Below, piece after piece: positions 14,150 to 21,512 of a stretch of 21,512 nucleotides of DNA. Numbering within the stretch: the first letter of the stretch is position 1; each line of letters starts with the position of its first letter. A program made the position numbers and the translations under genes. The stretch is taken from positions 1-21,512 of the IMG/VR virus record IMGVR_UViG_3300030333_003585, one strand, 5' to 3'. This DNA comes from a virus. Below the pieces are notes generated by a model that worked only from the letters and a program-made list of their open reading frames with translations, ran no database searches and had not been told where the DNA came from.

Positions 14150-15032
14150 TGCCTTCCTCGACCCTATATGGTATTTTAGCGTGTTTGTGAGCTGTTGTCA
14201 ATGGGTGTTTTGGTTTTTCTACAATATTTCTTGAACCTAAATAGGCTCGGTAGTCATCCCACTTAGAGATATTGTAGTACCAATCAACGCTTTTTACGAT
14301 CTTGTTTGTCTCGGATACTTTCTTGAATATCTTCTTCAGCGGGAACTGTCGTGCTGACCATCGCTCGTCGTATGGCAGTTTCTGCGTCGGGAAAGTTTGG
14401 CCTGGTAAACGGGGTAAATACTCCCGCGAGGTTGTTTGGTTTATGTGATTTCGGCATGCCTTAAAGTCTTCTCCATTAAATGTAAATGCTATAGGTAGTT
14501 CATCTTTGATGGTTTTACCATCGTAAGAAAGAAAAAAGTTCGCGTCCCGTGATGCAATTTCTAATCGATGTGTACGCAAAGAGGGCAAATCGTATGCAGA
14601 CATTGGGAAAGAAACGTAATACTTTTCTGGTAAAACCCATTTTGATATTTTGGCTGCGACTAACCATGCGCTATATGCTCCATAAAGAATAGACCACCCA
14701 TATGAATCACGTTTATCGCGGTCGTTAGGGTGGATAGGGACGTAATAAATAGGTATTTCTTTTCGGTTTTCCGATGGAAACATCGATTTTGTTTCATAAT
14801 AAACTGGATCATAGATCCATTCCCCCACGGTGCTTTTGATAATTGGTGCTAAATCATTGTTGGCGACAATCCATATTGTCTGGCATCCAACCATAGCACA
14901 CTCGTAAACTGACTTTTGAATAGCAGTAAAGCCTGCGTCAACAGGCATCATAACTTCTGGTAATTGTTGATTAAAATCAGTTTCTAAGCCGGCAACAGGT
15001 ATAATGCCAGCCATGTGAATATGCTGCGGCAT
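14136..15032 (-). CDS. Unknown protein with nucleotidyltransferase-like N-terminus
   Basis: The 298-residue protein opens with HMAGIIPVAGLETDFNQQLP (6-25) and then VMMPVDAGFTAIQKSVYECA and GCQTIWIVANNDLAPIIKS (49-67). The run of hydrophobic strand, AG-rich turn, P-x-x-MPV and later strand with D resembles GT-A type nucleotidyltransferases (AGIIPAAG, then P-KPM), though the classic G-x-G-x-R is replaced. The rest (100-298) is aromatic-rich and basic and unfamiliar. It overlaps the 294-residue gene upstream by one base (TAATG), so the two are surely cotranscribed. It may activate a sugar or nucleotide, or be a non-enzymatic relative. I remember similar sequences only as hypothetical proteins of marine phages. 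Confidence 0.8.
   Translation of the reverse strand: MPQHIHMAGIIPVAGLETDFNQQLPEVMMPVDAGFTAIQKSVYECAMVGCQTIWIVANNDLAPIIKSTVGEWIYDPVYYETKSMFPSENRKEIPIYYVPIHPNDRDKRDSYGWSILYGAYSAWLVAAKISKWVLPEKYYVSFPMSAYDLPSLRTHRLEIASRDANFFLSYDGKTIKDELPIAFTFNGEDFKACRNHINQTTSREYLPRLPGQTFPTQKLPYDERWSARQFPLKKIFKKVSETNKIVKSVDWYYNISKWDDYRAYLGSRNIVEKPKHPLTTAHKHAKIPYRVEEGNEDT
14173..14201 (-). promoter_or_regulatory. Sigma70-type promoter inside the end of the 298-residue gene
   Basis: Minus strand: TTGACA (14196-14201), 17-base spacer, TAAAAT (14173-14178, one mismatch). It lies in the last codons of the 298-residue gene, with a predicted start near 14166, just ahead of the 111-residue gene and dnaE. Its position right before a gene start makes it more credible than other internal matches. 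Confidence 0.6.
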
Positions 15033-15916
15033 TACAAATACCTTAGAAATCTATCGTAGGTGGCGCAAGACTCTGCAAGATTCTTGAGTAAAGATTTTTC
15101 CGATACTCTCGGAAGCGATACCCGATCGTCTGCTGATACAACCTCCACTGGATCTCTGCGTTTTGTTCGTCTGATAGGTGTTGTGCGAAACTTATAGTGT
15201 TTCGGGTTTCCGTTTGTTGAGTAGCCATTTTGCCTTCCTTTCATGCCTCTCATCTCCATCTCGGAGATCATTTTGAATCTAGCCATAGTTTCGCTGTAGT
15301 CAAACTCGGACAACTGATCTTGCGTCAGAGTTGATACAGCGCACGCATCCTTGACGGGAGAGTTGCCGCACATACGATCCGATGAGTAGAACCAGATTTC
15401 CTTAACAAAATCATCGCCCACCCAAATGTAATCGATTTCGTGCTTGCCCCCGCTATTGAATGCAATCCAATCATAGCACGTGTAGGTTGGATTTGCAAGC
15501 TCTTTCTCTTTTACCAATCCAGAAATGTTATCGTCACCAAAATAAAAGCAATTACTAAAGTTTAACGTAGCTATCTTGGAGTATTCATTGGAGCAGATTA
15601 AATGCTCTCCATCAAATCTCATAGACGTGCAGAGATTTGCAAGCGGAACTTTGCCATCGAGATTCAGCAGAAATATCAGTCGCTCCCACAGAAGTTCTGC
15701 CCTCGAACCAACAACTTTAACGCCATTAGTTCTAGTAAGTTCTAGCACACCTGCCCTAGTAAGTTTAACGCACCCTAAGTTTGTATTCGGTTCAAGGAAG
15801 TCGAATCGAAAAGGACGGCGAGGCTGAGAAAAAATGATGGGTAGATTATTATTGAAGGCGAACAATGTCGCCTTTAAATCACTACCAATAACTATGTCTT
15901 CGTACTCTAGTATCAA
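15032..15916 (-). CDS. Unknown protein, partner of the 298-residue gene
   Basis: The 294-residue protein starts YEDIVIGSDLKATLFAFNNN, which could be a strand-turn-helix nucleotide-binding unit, though no glycine-rich motif is complete. PRRPFRFDFLEPN follows at 32-44. The middle contains mixed strands with Cys and Tyr; the last 80 residues are basic and then acidic. I have no family name for it; comparable sequences exist, as far as I recall, only as hypothetical phage proteins. The start is a TTG at 15914-15916 overlapping the amidase stop (TTGA), with AAGGA nearby; no ATG is available close by. It is coupled by one base to the nucleotidyltransferase-like gene, so both probably serve one process. 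Confidence 0.8.
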   Translation of the reverse strand: MILEYEDIVIGSDLKATLFAFNNNLPIIFSQPRRPFRFDFLEPNTNLGCVKLTRAGVLELTRTNGVKVVGSRAELLWERLIFLLNLDGKVPLANLCTSMRFDGEHLICSNEYSKIATLNFSNCFYFGDDNISGLVKEKELANPTYTCYDWIAFNSGGKHEIDYIWVGDDFVKEIWFYSSDRMCGNSPVKDACAVSTLTQDQLSEFDYSETMARFKMISEMEMRGMKGRQNGYSTNGNPKHYKFRTTPIRRTKRRDPVEVVSADDRVSLPRVSEKSLLKNLAESCATYDRFLRYL

Positions 15917-16821
15917 TCGTCCTTCACTTGCTCAAGGAGCTTAACGATGTCTAAGCCAGCGCAATCAATTTTGTTCTTGCTGACGTGATAGTGGCTAATG
16001 AATCCAGAGAAGCTACCATACTTAACATCTTGCTCATACTTTGTGGAGGTAGTGCCGAACTGACTCTTGGGCGTCTCGTATGGAATCTCGGCTGCTTTGT
16101 GTATCGCCTTCCACAGAGCCTTGAGTGCCTCAAGCTGAACAGGGTAGAAGTCTAGGTGCTCTCCTAACTTGTTGCCATGAACCCAAGCGTCATCAACCAC
16201 GGGTCGTGGGCCGAATCCATTTCTCTCATACCAGTCTTGATACTTGGTGTAGTATGCGTTACTGATTTCGACACCAACCGATGCTCGGTTAACTCGCTCG
16301 GATCCTGCGTGCCATCCACCGTGCTGCATGTCGAGTGTTTGATAGATTGTGCCATCGTTGTCGATTAGAAAATGTACTGAAATACCACGCTTATCAAGCA
16401 CGCTTTGGCAAGAACGCGAGGATAGACACACGTCCCAATGATTAACAAACAAACGAATATTACGTTTAGGGCGCCCAGAGTAGTCGTAGTATGTACCAGA
16501 CTTAGCCTCTAATCCTCCCTCTTCTGACCAGAGCACCACCTTGTCCCATTCAATCGGAGTAAAGTTTCCCTGGTAAACAATGTAGTTTGAATACCGACAA
16601 GACTTAGGCTGGTAATCATCAATGTCTGCTTGTCTTTCAGTCCACAAACGACGAAAGGTTGCGGGGCCACATAAGCCATCGGCAGTTATTCCTTTATCCT
16701 TTTGCCATTTCTTGATGGCTCTCGTTAGTTTGTCGTCAAAATACTTTTCACCAAACCAAGTCGGATCCCATCCAAGCTTGGCTGCTGACGATTCATTGTA
16801 AAAGTTCTTGTCTATTGGCAT
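15913..16821 (-). CDS. N-acetylmuramoyl-L-alanine amidase with peptidoglycan-binding domain (endolysin)
   Basis: The 302-residue protein joins a peptidoglycan-binding domain (about 1-60, with AIKKWQKDKGITADGLCGPATFRRL in two halves) to an Amidase_2 domain (about 118-300). The amidase cuts the bond between N-acetylmuramic acid and L-alanine of the cell wall. Expected zinc ligands are His128 (VNHWD), His279 (ISHYH) and Cys287 (IDCAG), the last two eight residues apart as in T7 lysozyme. Other family segments are SVHFLIDNDGTIYQTLD (148-164) and GWHAG (169-173). No signal peptide is seen, so a holin would be needed, though none is identified nearby. The PG-binding domain at the N-terminus is a common endolysin layout. 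Its stop is coupled to the TTG of the next gene. It is likely expressed for host lysis. Confidence 0.93.
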   Translation of the reverse strand: MPIDKNFYNESSAAKLGWDPTWFGEKYFDDKLTRAIKKWQKDKGITADGLCGPATFRRLWTERQADIDDYQPKSCRYSNYIVYQGNFTPIEWDKVVLWSEEGGLEAKSGTYYDYSGRPKRNIRLFVNHWDVCLSSRSCQSVLDKRGISVHFLIDNDGTIYQTLDMQHGGWHAGSERVNRASVGVEISNAYYTKYQDWYERNGFGPRPVVDDAWVHGNKLGEHLDFYPVQLEALKALWKAIHKAAEIPYETPKSQFGTTSTKYEQDVKYGSFSGFISHYHVSKNKIDCAGLDIVKLLEQVKDD

Positions 16822-16838
16822 TGCACATTGTTCCCATT

Positions 16839-17126
16839 TTATTTAATAATCCCCACTACATAATTATCAAGAACAACGTTTATTTTACTATTATTTATAG
16901 TAATTTCTTCAACCATTGATTTGTCTACAATGACAGATGTTCCAACACCGCCACACATTACTAGCTGATCTTTGAACCTAACGTCTGCGGCATACGCAAC
17001 TACTTTTGCTGTTACGTGCCTCTCTTCTGTTGGCTTATAATCATCAGGCAGTACAAGGCTGCTTTCTGGTTTGGACTTGGGCTTTGGTAAGCTTATGTGA
17101 ATATATCTATTGACTGGTTTAAACAT
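16839..17126 (-). CDS. GroES-like co-chaperonin
   Basis: Starting at ATG 17124-17126, supported by GAGGT at 17131-17135, this is a 95-residue protein. A longer frame to 17273 lies within the reductase gene and is rejected. It begins FKPVNRYIHISLPKPK, like the KPLxDRVIV strand of GroES. SKPESSLVLPDDYKPTEERH (18-37) corresponds to the mobile loop, with LVL in place of the IVL tripeptide that docks GroEL. Then come VTAKVVAYAADVRFKDQLVM and a C-terminal strand ending NYVVGII, as in GroES. It should cap the GroEL ring and may set chamber size for phage proteins, as T4 gp31 does (established for gp31; inference here). It is cotranscribed with the reductase and far from the groEL gene. Confidence 0.85.
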   Translation of the reverse strand: MFKPVNRYIHISLPKPKSKPESSLVLPDDYKPTEERHVTAKVVAYAADVRFKDQLVMCGGVGTSVIVDKSMVEEITINNSKINVVLDNYVVGIIK

Positions 17127-17130
17127 TTCT

Positions 17131-17135
17131 ACCTC
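17131..17135 (-). promoter_or_regulatory. Ribosome binding site deciding the GroES-like start
   Basis: GAGGT on the minus strand, four bases before the ATG at 17124-17126 and overlapping the reductase stop codon. It shows that the 95-residue product is the real GroES-like protein. Confidence 0.75.
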
Positions 17136-19101
17136 ATATTGTACAGCTATCGTTTGTGCAAAATTTAGATCCGCTTCCGCCTTCTTCAGTATCAAATCTC
17201 TGAATAGGTTGGATGTTTTTAACAAGCTTCTCGTATTGCTTTTTAGTAATTGGTTCATAGGGTGCTTGGGCATACCCAGTTTCCTCGTATTTTAGAAACG
17301 AAACTGCTTTAAGTCGAGTTTCGTACATCTCTAATGCATCTTTTAATTGGCTGGCCTCTTCAGGTTTAAAGGTAACCGTAATTGATACCGAGTTGTCTGC
17401 CCAATAATGTTGATACTGCGCTGCCATTTCCAATTGCTCCCACATCGAGACCGATCTCTTACCTTTTTGGAAATAAGGTTCATGGACAGGAAATTCAACA
17501 CACACGGTATTGGGCGAATATTGATCTTCTTCCATATTATATCCTGCTTCTGCTAAAGTTTTAAGTAATTCTGAATCTTTTCCAAACCTGATCCGTCTAA
17601 TATAATATTCATCCTCTGGGAAGTGAATACCGGGAGTTGAGCCATTTAGCAGAGACACAGTGCCGCTTGGCTTAATGCTGGTCATTCTGATAGACTTAGG
17701 GATACAAAGCCAGTTAGAATATTCCTGATCAAGTTGCTGAACATACTCATAGGCATTGTCGCACCAGTCTAGCATTTGGCGCTTGCCGTGCTTGTTAAAC
17801 GCCTGCACAACACCAGACTGCGACAAGCCGATTCGTCTGTTTTTGAGCATCTTTGCATTAGTCTCCGGCCAGTGTGTATTGGACAGGGTAATGGTCTTGC
17901 CATACAGATACGCAATCTTTAGCGTTCTAAGGTAATCTTCGTAGTCGTCGTGCTTCGCCGGGAATGTCTCCACAAGACAGCACAACTCCGCATCCTCTAG
18001 TTGCTGCTCAACACAAGGATTAAAACCAGCAACGTTGATATCATCAAAGCGGGGGCCATCTTTAAAGCGCCCACGTGTGCGGGCATTATCTAGCCAGATG
18101 TACCCTGGCTCTCCATTCTTTTGTGACTGCTCTGCGTGCCAAGTATAGTCCATCCCCACCACAGCGTTAAAAGAGTTGTTTGATCCCCATCGGTGATGGT
18201 AAAGTTTCTCTTGATCGTTCTTCATCTCAAGATACTGACGATCGTCGTGCGCGCCCATCGCTAGCGCAGCTGAACGCCGCACATTGCCAGCAACCACACA
18301 GCGACCAATAAGGTTCTCTGTGTCCACAATGTCTACAGATGTGATAGGCTCGCCAACTTTAGCTGTATACAACTCCGTTAGATTATTGTGCAGCTCGATT
18401 AGTGGGCCGGCGCCAGAAGATGTACCGCCAAAGCCACGGATGGGGGCACCTTCGGGGCGAATCGCAGAGTAATCAAACTTAGGCACTTTGTTGCCAAAAA
18501 AGAAACCATCCAACAAGGTGTGTACTGAGTCAACCCAGCCTTCACGCGAGTCATCTATGACTAGTGTATCGTTGGTGTATTGGGGCTCTTTGATTGTAAT
18601 GCTGTTCTCGCCCTCAGTATCAAAACCCACGCCAATGCCAACCATCAGCGCATCCATCATCCACGCGAATAGATAGCCACCCTTAGTTGCAAGATCGCGC
18701 GTCGAACGAAAAGCACAATTGAACAATCCTGCGGCTGTACGCTCTTCGATGAACTTAGTGCCCATCATCCACAGCCCTCGGCCAGGAGGGGTCCACTTAA
18801 GATTAAACAATCGATCGTATGCCTCCTTGGCTGTACGTTGTGCTTTGCTGTCATTCCATTCCAAGCCAAGCATAAAGACATGTTGTTTTTGCATGTTGAA
18901 CATTCCCTCAACAACACGTCGGCAAGTTTGCCACCATTCTTCTGTACCGGTCGCATCAGGGTCAAATTCGTTCAGGCGCCTAGCATAAGTGCGCTTGAAC
19001 GTAACGTATCCTAATGGACCCCAAGGCACTTCTTGCTGTTTGTAAGGTTCGATAAATGTGTCCGATAATCTAAATCTGCGGATATTCTCCAGTGTTCTCA
19101 T
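17134..19101 (-). CDS. nrdJ: Class II (adenosylcobalamin-dependent) ribonucleotide reductase
   Basis: The 655-residue enzyme makes deoxynucleotides from ribonucleotides using a B12-generated radical, so it works with or without oxygen. It resembles the monomeric triphosphate reductase of Lactobacillus leichmannii (739 residues). The thiyl-radical Cys363 lies in FNPCVEQ (360-366) with general-base Glu365. The disulfide pair is probably Cys129 (GLFNCAF) and Cys374 or Cys375 (ELCCLVE). SLLNGSTPGIHFPE (483-496) and ADNSVSITVTFKPEEA (568-583) are family signatures, and the C-terminal CTNDSC (648-653) carries the relay cysteines reduced by thioredoxin. Its start overlaps the helicase stop by ATGA. 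A phage thioredoxin and dUTPase elsewhere in the window complete dNTP supply. It depends on host cobalamin. Confidence 0.95.
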   Translation of the reverse strand: MRTLENIRRFRLSDTFIEPYKQQEVPWGPLGYVTFKRTYARRLNEFDPDATGTEEWWQTCRRVVEGMFNMQKQHVFMLGLEWNDSKAQRTAKEAYDRLFNLKWTPPGRGLWMMGTKFIEERTAAGLFNCAFRSTRDLATKGGYLFAWMMDALMVGIGVGFDTEGENSITIKEPQYTNDTLVIDDSREGWVDSVHTLLDGFFFGNKVPKFDYSAIRPEGAPIRGFGGTSSGAGPLIELHNNLTELYTAKVGEPITSVDIVDTENLIGRCVVAGNVRRSAALAMGAHDDRQYLEMKNDQEKLYHHRWGSNNSFNAVVGMDYTWHAEQSQKNGEPGYIWLDNARTRGRFKDGPRFDDINVAGFNPCVEQQLEDAELCCLVETFPAKHDDYEDYLRTLKIAYLYGKTITLSNTHWPETNAKMLKNRRIGLSQSGVVQAFNKHGKRQMLDWCDNAYEYVQQLDQEYSNWLCIPKSIRMTSIKPSGTVSLLNGSTPGIHFPEDEYYIRRIRFGKDSELLKTLAEAGYNMEEDQYSPNTVCVEFPVHEPYFQKGKRSVSMWEQLEMAAQYQHYWADNSVSITVTFKPEEASQLKDALEMYETRLKAVSFLKYEETGYAQAPYEPITKKQYEKLVKNIQPIQRFDTEEGGSGSKFCTNDSCTI

Positions 19102-20489
19102 TTGCGTTTTCCTTTTCGTAATTTAGTATATTTAGCTGATAGTAACTGCTTCTGTGCTGCCGGGTCCAGAGCCACAGGTGCAGTAACAACCTGAGTTTGC
19201 CCTTGTGTATTGGCGACGGGCGGCTTGGGTAGTATTTTAATTTTAACATTGGACGTGTCCATAAAAATAGGATACACCATTCCATCAGGCCCATTTCTGT
19301 TTTTGGCAATAAATATCTTGCCTTGATTGTTTTGCTTGTCCTCGATTGTGCGAGAGACTGAGAATATGAAGTCTGCCACAAAGCACTTGTTGAATGCTTC
19401 TGAAATCTGCTCCATTGTAATAACTTCCGCGCTCAATCCTGAGCGGTTTGTTTGTGATGCGGTCCAAATAGGACATTGAAACTCCGTAGATAATGCGCGT
19501 AGCTCTTCGTAAATAGATTCTAGTTCTGCTCGTTTCTCTTTTCTTACCGTTACTGGCTTTAAAAGATCTGCGTAATCTACAATCACCATACCGGGCTTGA
19601 TGCCGCGCTTGATTAAACGAGATAAGTGTGCTCGGATTGTATTCGTAGATGCTGATTTGGTAGGATATTCTTTAATATAAAGCGAGCCATCTAGTTCTTT
19701 AATTTCTTCATAAATCTCATCTTTAAAGTTTTTAATATCAGTGAGTGGGTATCCTGTCAAGCAGCTATCATAGCGATTAGCAATTACGGTGTCTTGTAGT
19801 TCTAAAGTATAATGTATTACGGTTTTGCCCTCACGTAGTGCATTAGTGCCAAGATGAACCAGCAACATACTCTTACCGGCACCAGTGGGAGCAATCACAA
19901 CTCCCAGCTCACTCTTTCCTAAACCACCACCAACGATTGCATCAATATCTTTCCAGCCCGTGCTCACAGGATTTCTATGCTTTATTTTAAAGCGCTCTTC
20001 AAAGTCAGCCATATAATCATAGCCAAAATTGTTTTCAGAGCCAAGTTTAAGTGAGTCATTAATGACCTTAGAAATCTCATCAAATGAGCAAGTCTGAAGC
20101 AGTCCAACAGATTTCATCATCGCTTCTTTGAGATTTTGTTTGCGACAAAAATCTAGCGATGTTTCTTTAATGTAATCATTATCTTGAAGTTCGCGAGTGT
20201 GCATACGAGCAAAATACTCGCGCACCATTTTTTGTGTTACTTCATCCTCACTATCTAATTCTGTGCGAACGATTGTAGTCATCGCATCAATTGAAGGGTG
20301 GGTGTTATATTTAGCTCTATATGTAAGAACTTTGCGTAGGAAAACTTGAAGATATTCAAGCTCCAAAAAGTTAGTGTCCAGCACCTCTGTGATCTGATCC
20401 GCAAATGGTCTATCCTCAAAGATAAGCTGAACAAGTCCTTCTTGAAAGGTTTTTCCGTACCTTCCAAAGTTTTCCTTTTCTGCTGTCAT
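19098..20489 (-). CDS. Replicative DNA helicase, DnaB/RecA-fold
   Basis: The 463-residue protein has a helical N-terminal domain (1-150) and a RecA-type ATPase. Walker A is APTGAGKS (200-207) after GGGLGKSELGVVI; Walker B is VIVDYADLL (302-310, Asp305); SQTNRS (345-350) is the sensor-like motif H3/H4; KNRNG (396-400) matches the arginine finger loop of DnaB. It unwinds DNA as a ring at the fork, working with the DnaE-type polymerase in the same region. No primase domain is fused. The tail (420-463) is Pro/Gln-rich then basic and probably disordered. The ATG follows GAGGGC (20494-20499) and a strong promoter. Family members with the same layout occur in many phages. Confidence 0.93.
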   Translation of the reverse strand: MTAEKENFGRYGKTFQEGLVQLIFEDRPFADQITEVLDTNFLELEYLQVFLRKVLTYRAKYNTHPSIDAMTTIVRTELDSEDEVTQKMVREYFARMHTRELQDNDYIKETSLDFCRKQNLKEAMMKSVGLLQTCSFDEISKVINDSLKLGSENNFGYDYMADFEERFKIKHRNPVSTGWKDIDAIVGGGLGKSELGVVIAPTGAGKSMLLVHLGTNALREGKTVIHYTLELQDTVIANRYDSCLTGYPLTDIKNFKDEIYEEIKELDGSLYIKEYPTKSASTNTIRAHLSRLIKRGIKPGMVIVDYADLLKPVTVRKEKRAELESIYEELRALSTEFQCPIWTASQTNRSGLSAEVITMEQISEAFNKCFVADFIFSVSRTIEDKQNNQGKIFIAKNRNGPDGMVYPIFMDTSNVKIKILPKPPVANTQGQTQVVTAPVALDPAAQKQLLSAKYTKLRKGKRK

Positions 20490-20512
20490 TAATGCCCTCT
20501 ATGTGTTTTGTA

Positions 20513-20540
20513 ATTATAGCTGATCTTTCCCGAATGTCAA
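20513..20540 (-). promoter_or_regulatory. Strong sigma70 promoter for helicase-reductase genes
   Basis: Minus strand: TTGACA (20535-20540), 16-base spacer, TATAAT (20513-20518), both boxes perfect. Predicted start near 20506, 17 bases before the helicase ATG. It should drive helicase, nrdJ, GroES-like and perhaps amidase genes. Confidence 0.8.
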
Positions 20541-20546
20541 GGTAAG

Positions 20547-20574
20547 ATTAAAATTTATTAGTTTGCGCTGTCAA
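20547..20574 (-). promoter_or_regulatory. Weaker upstream promoter-like sequence
   Basis: Minus strand: TTGACA (20569-20574), 16-base spacer, TTTAAT (20547-20552, one mismatch). It overlaps the end of the exonuclease gene and would form a tandem pair with the promoter at 20513-20540. Less certain, since the -35 box is coding. Confidence 0.35.
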
Positions 20575-21512
20575 CACATTCATAGTTGATCTTGTTCAGC
20601 TGTGACTTAAGATCTTCCCAGTTTAACTCACCAAATCCGTCTTCACGCATCATGCGAATTAGCTCTGTCCTGTTGAAATCACACTCAAAATTCTCTACTG
20701 CCTCTTGTGTAAACTGCTTTGCTTGAACAGACATTTGGGGCGCGTAAAGTTGCATCATTTTATAGTTATGTTCCACCAACTTTTTATTCTCAATAACATT
20801 ATTATAAAACTGAACGCGTGATCCTTTTGTGTTCTTGATACAATAGTCTAGAACGTCAGGAATGTTATAATCCTTATCCTCAGATAAAAATGGCAGGCGC
20901 TTTTGGATTGTCTTAAGTCCTGCACCCTTAATACCGGGCAGATTATCAGACGCATCGCCAGCCATCGCACGTGCTAACGCCATGTTACGAGGATGCACAC
21001 CAGTTGTCTCAACAATGCGCTTTGTGTTAAGCATCTCGTTAACAGTAGGGCGCCACAAAACTGTCTCGTCGTCGCACAACTGCATGAAATCTCTATCGTT
21101 TGACACAATAATCTTCTGCCAGCCGTCGTAATGCTTCATCTGCGTTACATAAGAGATGATGTCATCCGCCTCAATCTGTGGAATAAGAACTTGGATGATT
21201 GGCATCTCGTTCATATACTCGATGATGCGCTTCTGCTGCCACATCTTGTTGGCAAGTTCTTCGTCTTCCGTTAGGTTGCGGATAGCACGATTAAGACGGA
21301 TAGGCTTTCTACCAGCCTTGTAGTTCTTATCCATAGTCTTGCGCTTGCGGGAACCATCAGGGCCATCCCACGCAATGATAATGTTGTCTGGCTTCGTCTC
21401 GCGAACCAGCTTCTGTAAAATCTTGATGAACCCCTTTAGTCCACCAATCGGTTGCCCGTTAGATGAAATAGATGGGTCAACAATATATGCGCGTAGGTAT
21501 GCGTTTAGCGCG
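20558..21512 (-). CDS. 5'-3' exonuclease / flap nuclease (RNase H-like), 5' end beyond window
   Basis: The frame is open to the right edge, so the start is not seen; 317 residues are visible. Reading in from the edge, it has NIIIAWDGPDGSRKRKT followed by NYKAGRKP, the FEN-type active-site lead with basic residues. Counting from the first visible Met (21334), IEADDIISYV (53-62) and IIVSNDRDFMQL (75-86) carry metal-binding acids, and GDASDNLPGIKGAGLKTIQK (127-146) is the helix-three-turn DNA clamp with the conserved GDxSDN. This family removes RNA primers and 5' flaps, and the T4 RNase H and the N-terminal domain of DNA polymerase I belong to it. No polymerase domain follows, so it is a stand-alone nuclease. 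It lies directly upstream of the helicase, as expected for a replication cluster. Confidence 0.92.
   Translation of the reverse strand, partial: ALNAYLRAYIVDPSISSNGQPIGGLKGFIKILQKLVRETKPDNIIIAWDGPDGSRKRKTMDKNYKAGRKPIRLNRAIRNLTEDEELANKMWQQKRIIEYMNEMPIIQVLIPQIEADDIISYVTQMKHYDGWQKIIVSNDRDFMQLCDDETVLWRPTVNEMLNTKRIVETTGVHPRNMALARAMAGDASDNLPGIKGAGLKTIQKRLPFLSEDKDYNIPDVLDYCIKNTKGSRVQFYNNVIENKKLVEHNYKMMQLYAPQMSVQAKQFTQEAVENFECDFNRTELIRMMREDGFGELNWEDLKSQLNKINYECVDSAN

Noticed and set aside
16822-16880. TTGATA-16-TATTAA ahead of the amidase
   Set aside because: It has three mismatches in total and lies in the end of the GroES-like gene; too weak to call a promoter.
17127-17273. Longer N-terminus for the GroES-like protein
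   Set aside because: The added 49 residues lie inside nrdJ and do not resemble GroES; the shorter start has GAGGT.
1-21512. Search by eye for tRNA genes, CRISPR arrays, insertion sequences and attachment sites
   Set aside because: Coding sequence fills nearly all bases, and I saw no cloverleaf-like segment, regularly spaced repeats, transposase or integrase. A tRNA scan would be needed to be certain.

Overview
This window looks like the replication and metabolism region of a tailed double-stranded DNA phage. Essentially every base is coding, all genes lie on the minus strand, and most neighbouring genes overlap by 1 to 13 bases (often ATGA or TAATG). The mix is typical of a lytic phage: replisome enzymes, nucleotide metabolism, a peptidoglycan amidase, DNA methylases and many small unknown proteins. 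A lytic phage of a Gram-negative, probably aquatic bacterium is the best inference, because sigma70-type promoters and AGGAGG-type ribosome sites occur throughout. The host and exact lineage cannot be read from the sequence. The window may equally be a contig of an uncultured phage.

Read in the direction of transcription (right to left), it opens with the 3' part of a T4 RNase H-like 5'-3' exonuclease (cut by the right edge). A DnaB-type helicase follows behind a strong promoter, then a class II (B12-dependent) ribonucleotide reductase and a GroES-like co-chaperonin. Next come a peptidoglycan-binding amidase, a linked pair of unknown proteins (one resembling a nucleotidyltransferase), a small membrane protein and a DnaE-type DNA polymerase III alpha subunit. 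A ClpP-like protease and a J-domain-like protein complete this block.

A second block starts behind a promoter at about 9.1 kb. It carries a small helical protein, dUTPase, a candidate PD-(D/E)XK nuclease-like protein, two adenine methyltransferases, a zinc-ribbon protein, a thioredoxin, an IMP dehydrogenase/GMP reductase without CBS domains, a basic/acidic small protein and a Cys-rich sigma region 4-like regulator. The last part holds a very acidic repetitive protein with its own terminator, a small membrane protein, a second ClpP homologue, a large unknown protein and the start of GroEL (cut by the left edge) behind a consensus sigma70 promoter.

Together the genes make dNTPs (NrdJ, thioredoxin, dUTPase, GuaB-like), copy DNA (polymerase, helicase, exonuclease), modify it (two methylases) and control protein folding and turnover (GroEL, GroES, J-domain-like protein, two ClpP homologues). 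I saw no tRNA, CRISPR array, insertion sequence or plus-strand gene. No gene-free stretch exceeds about 75 bases.
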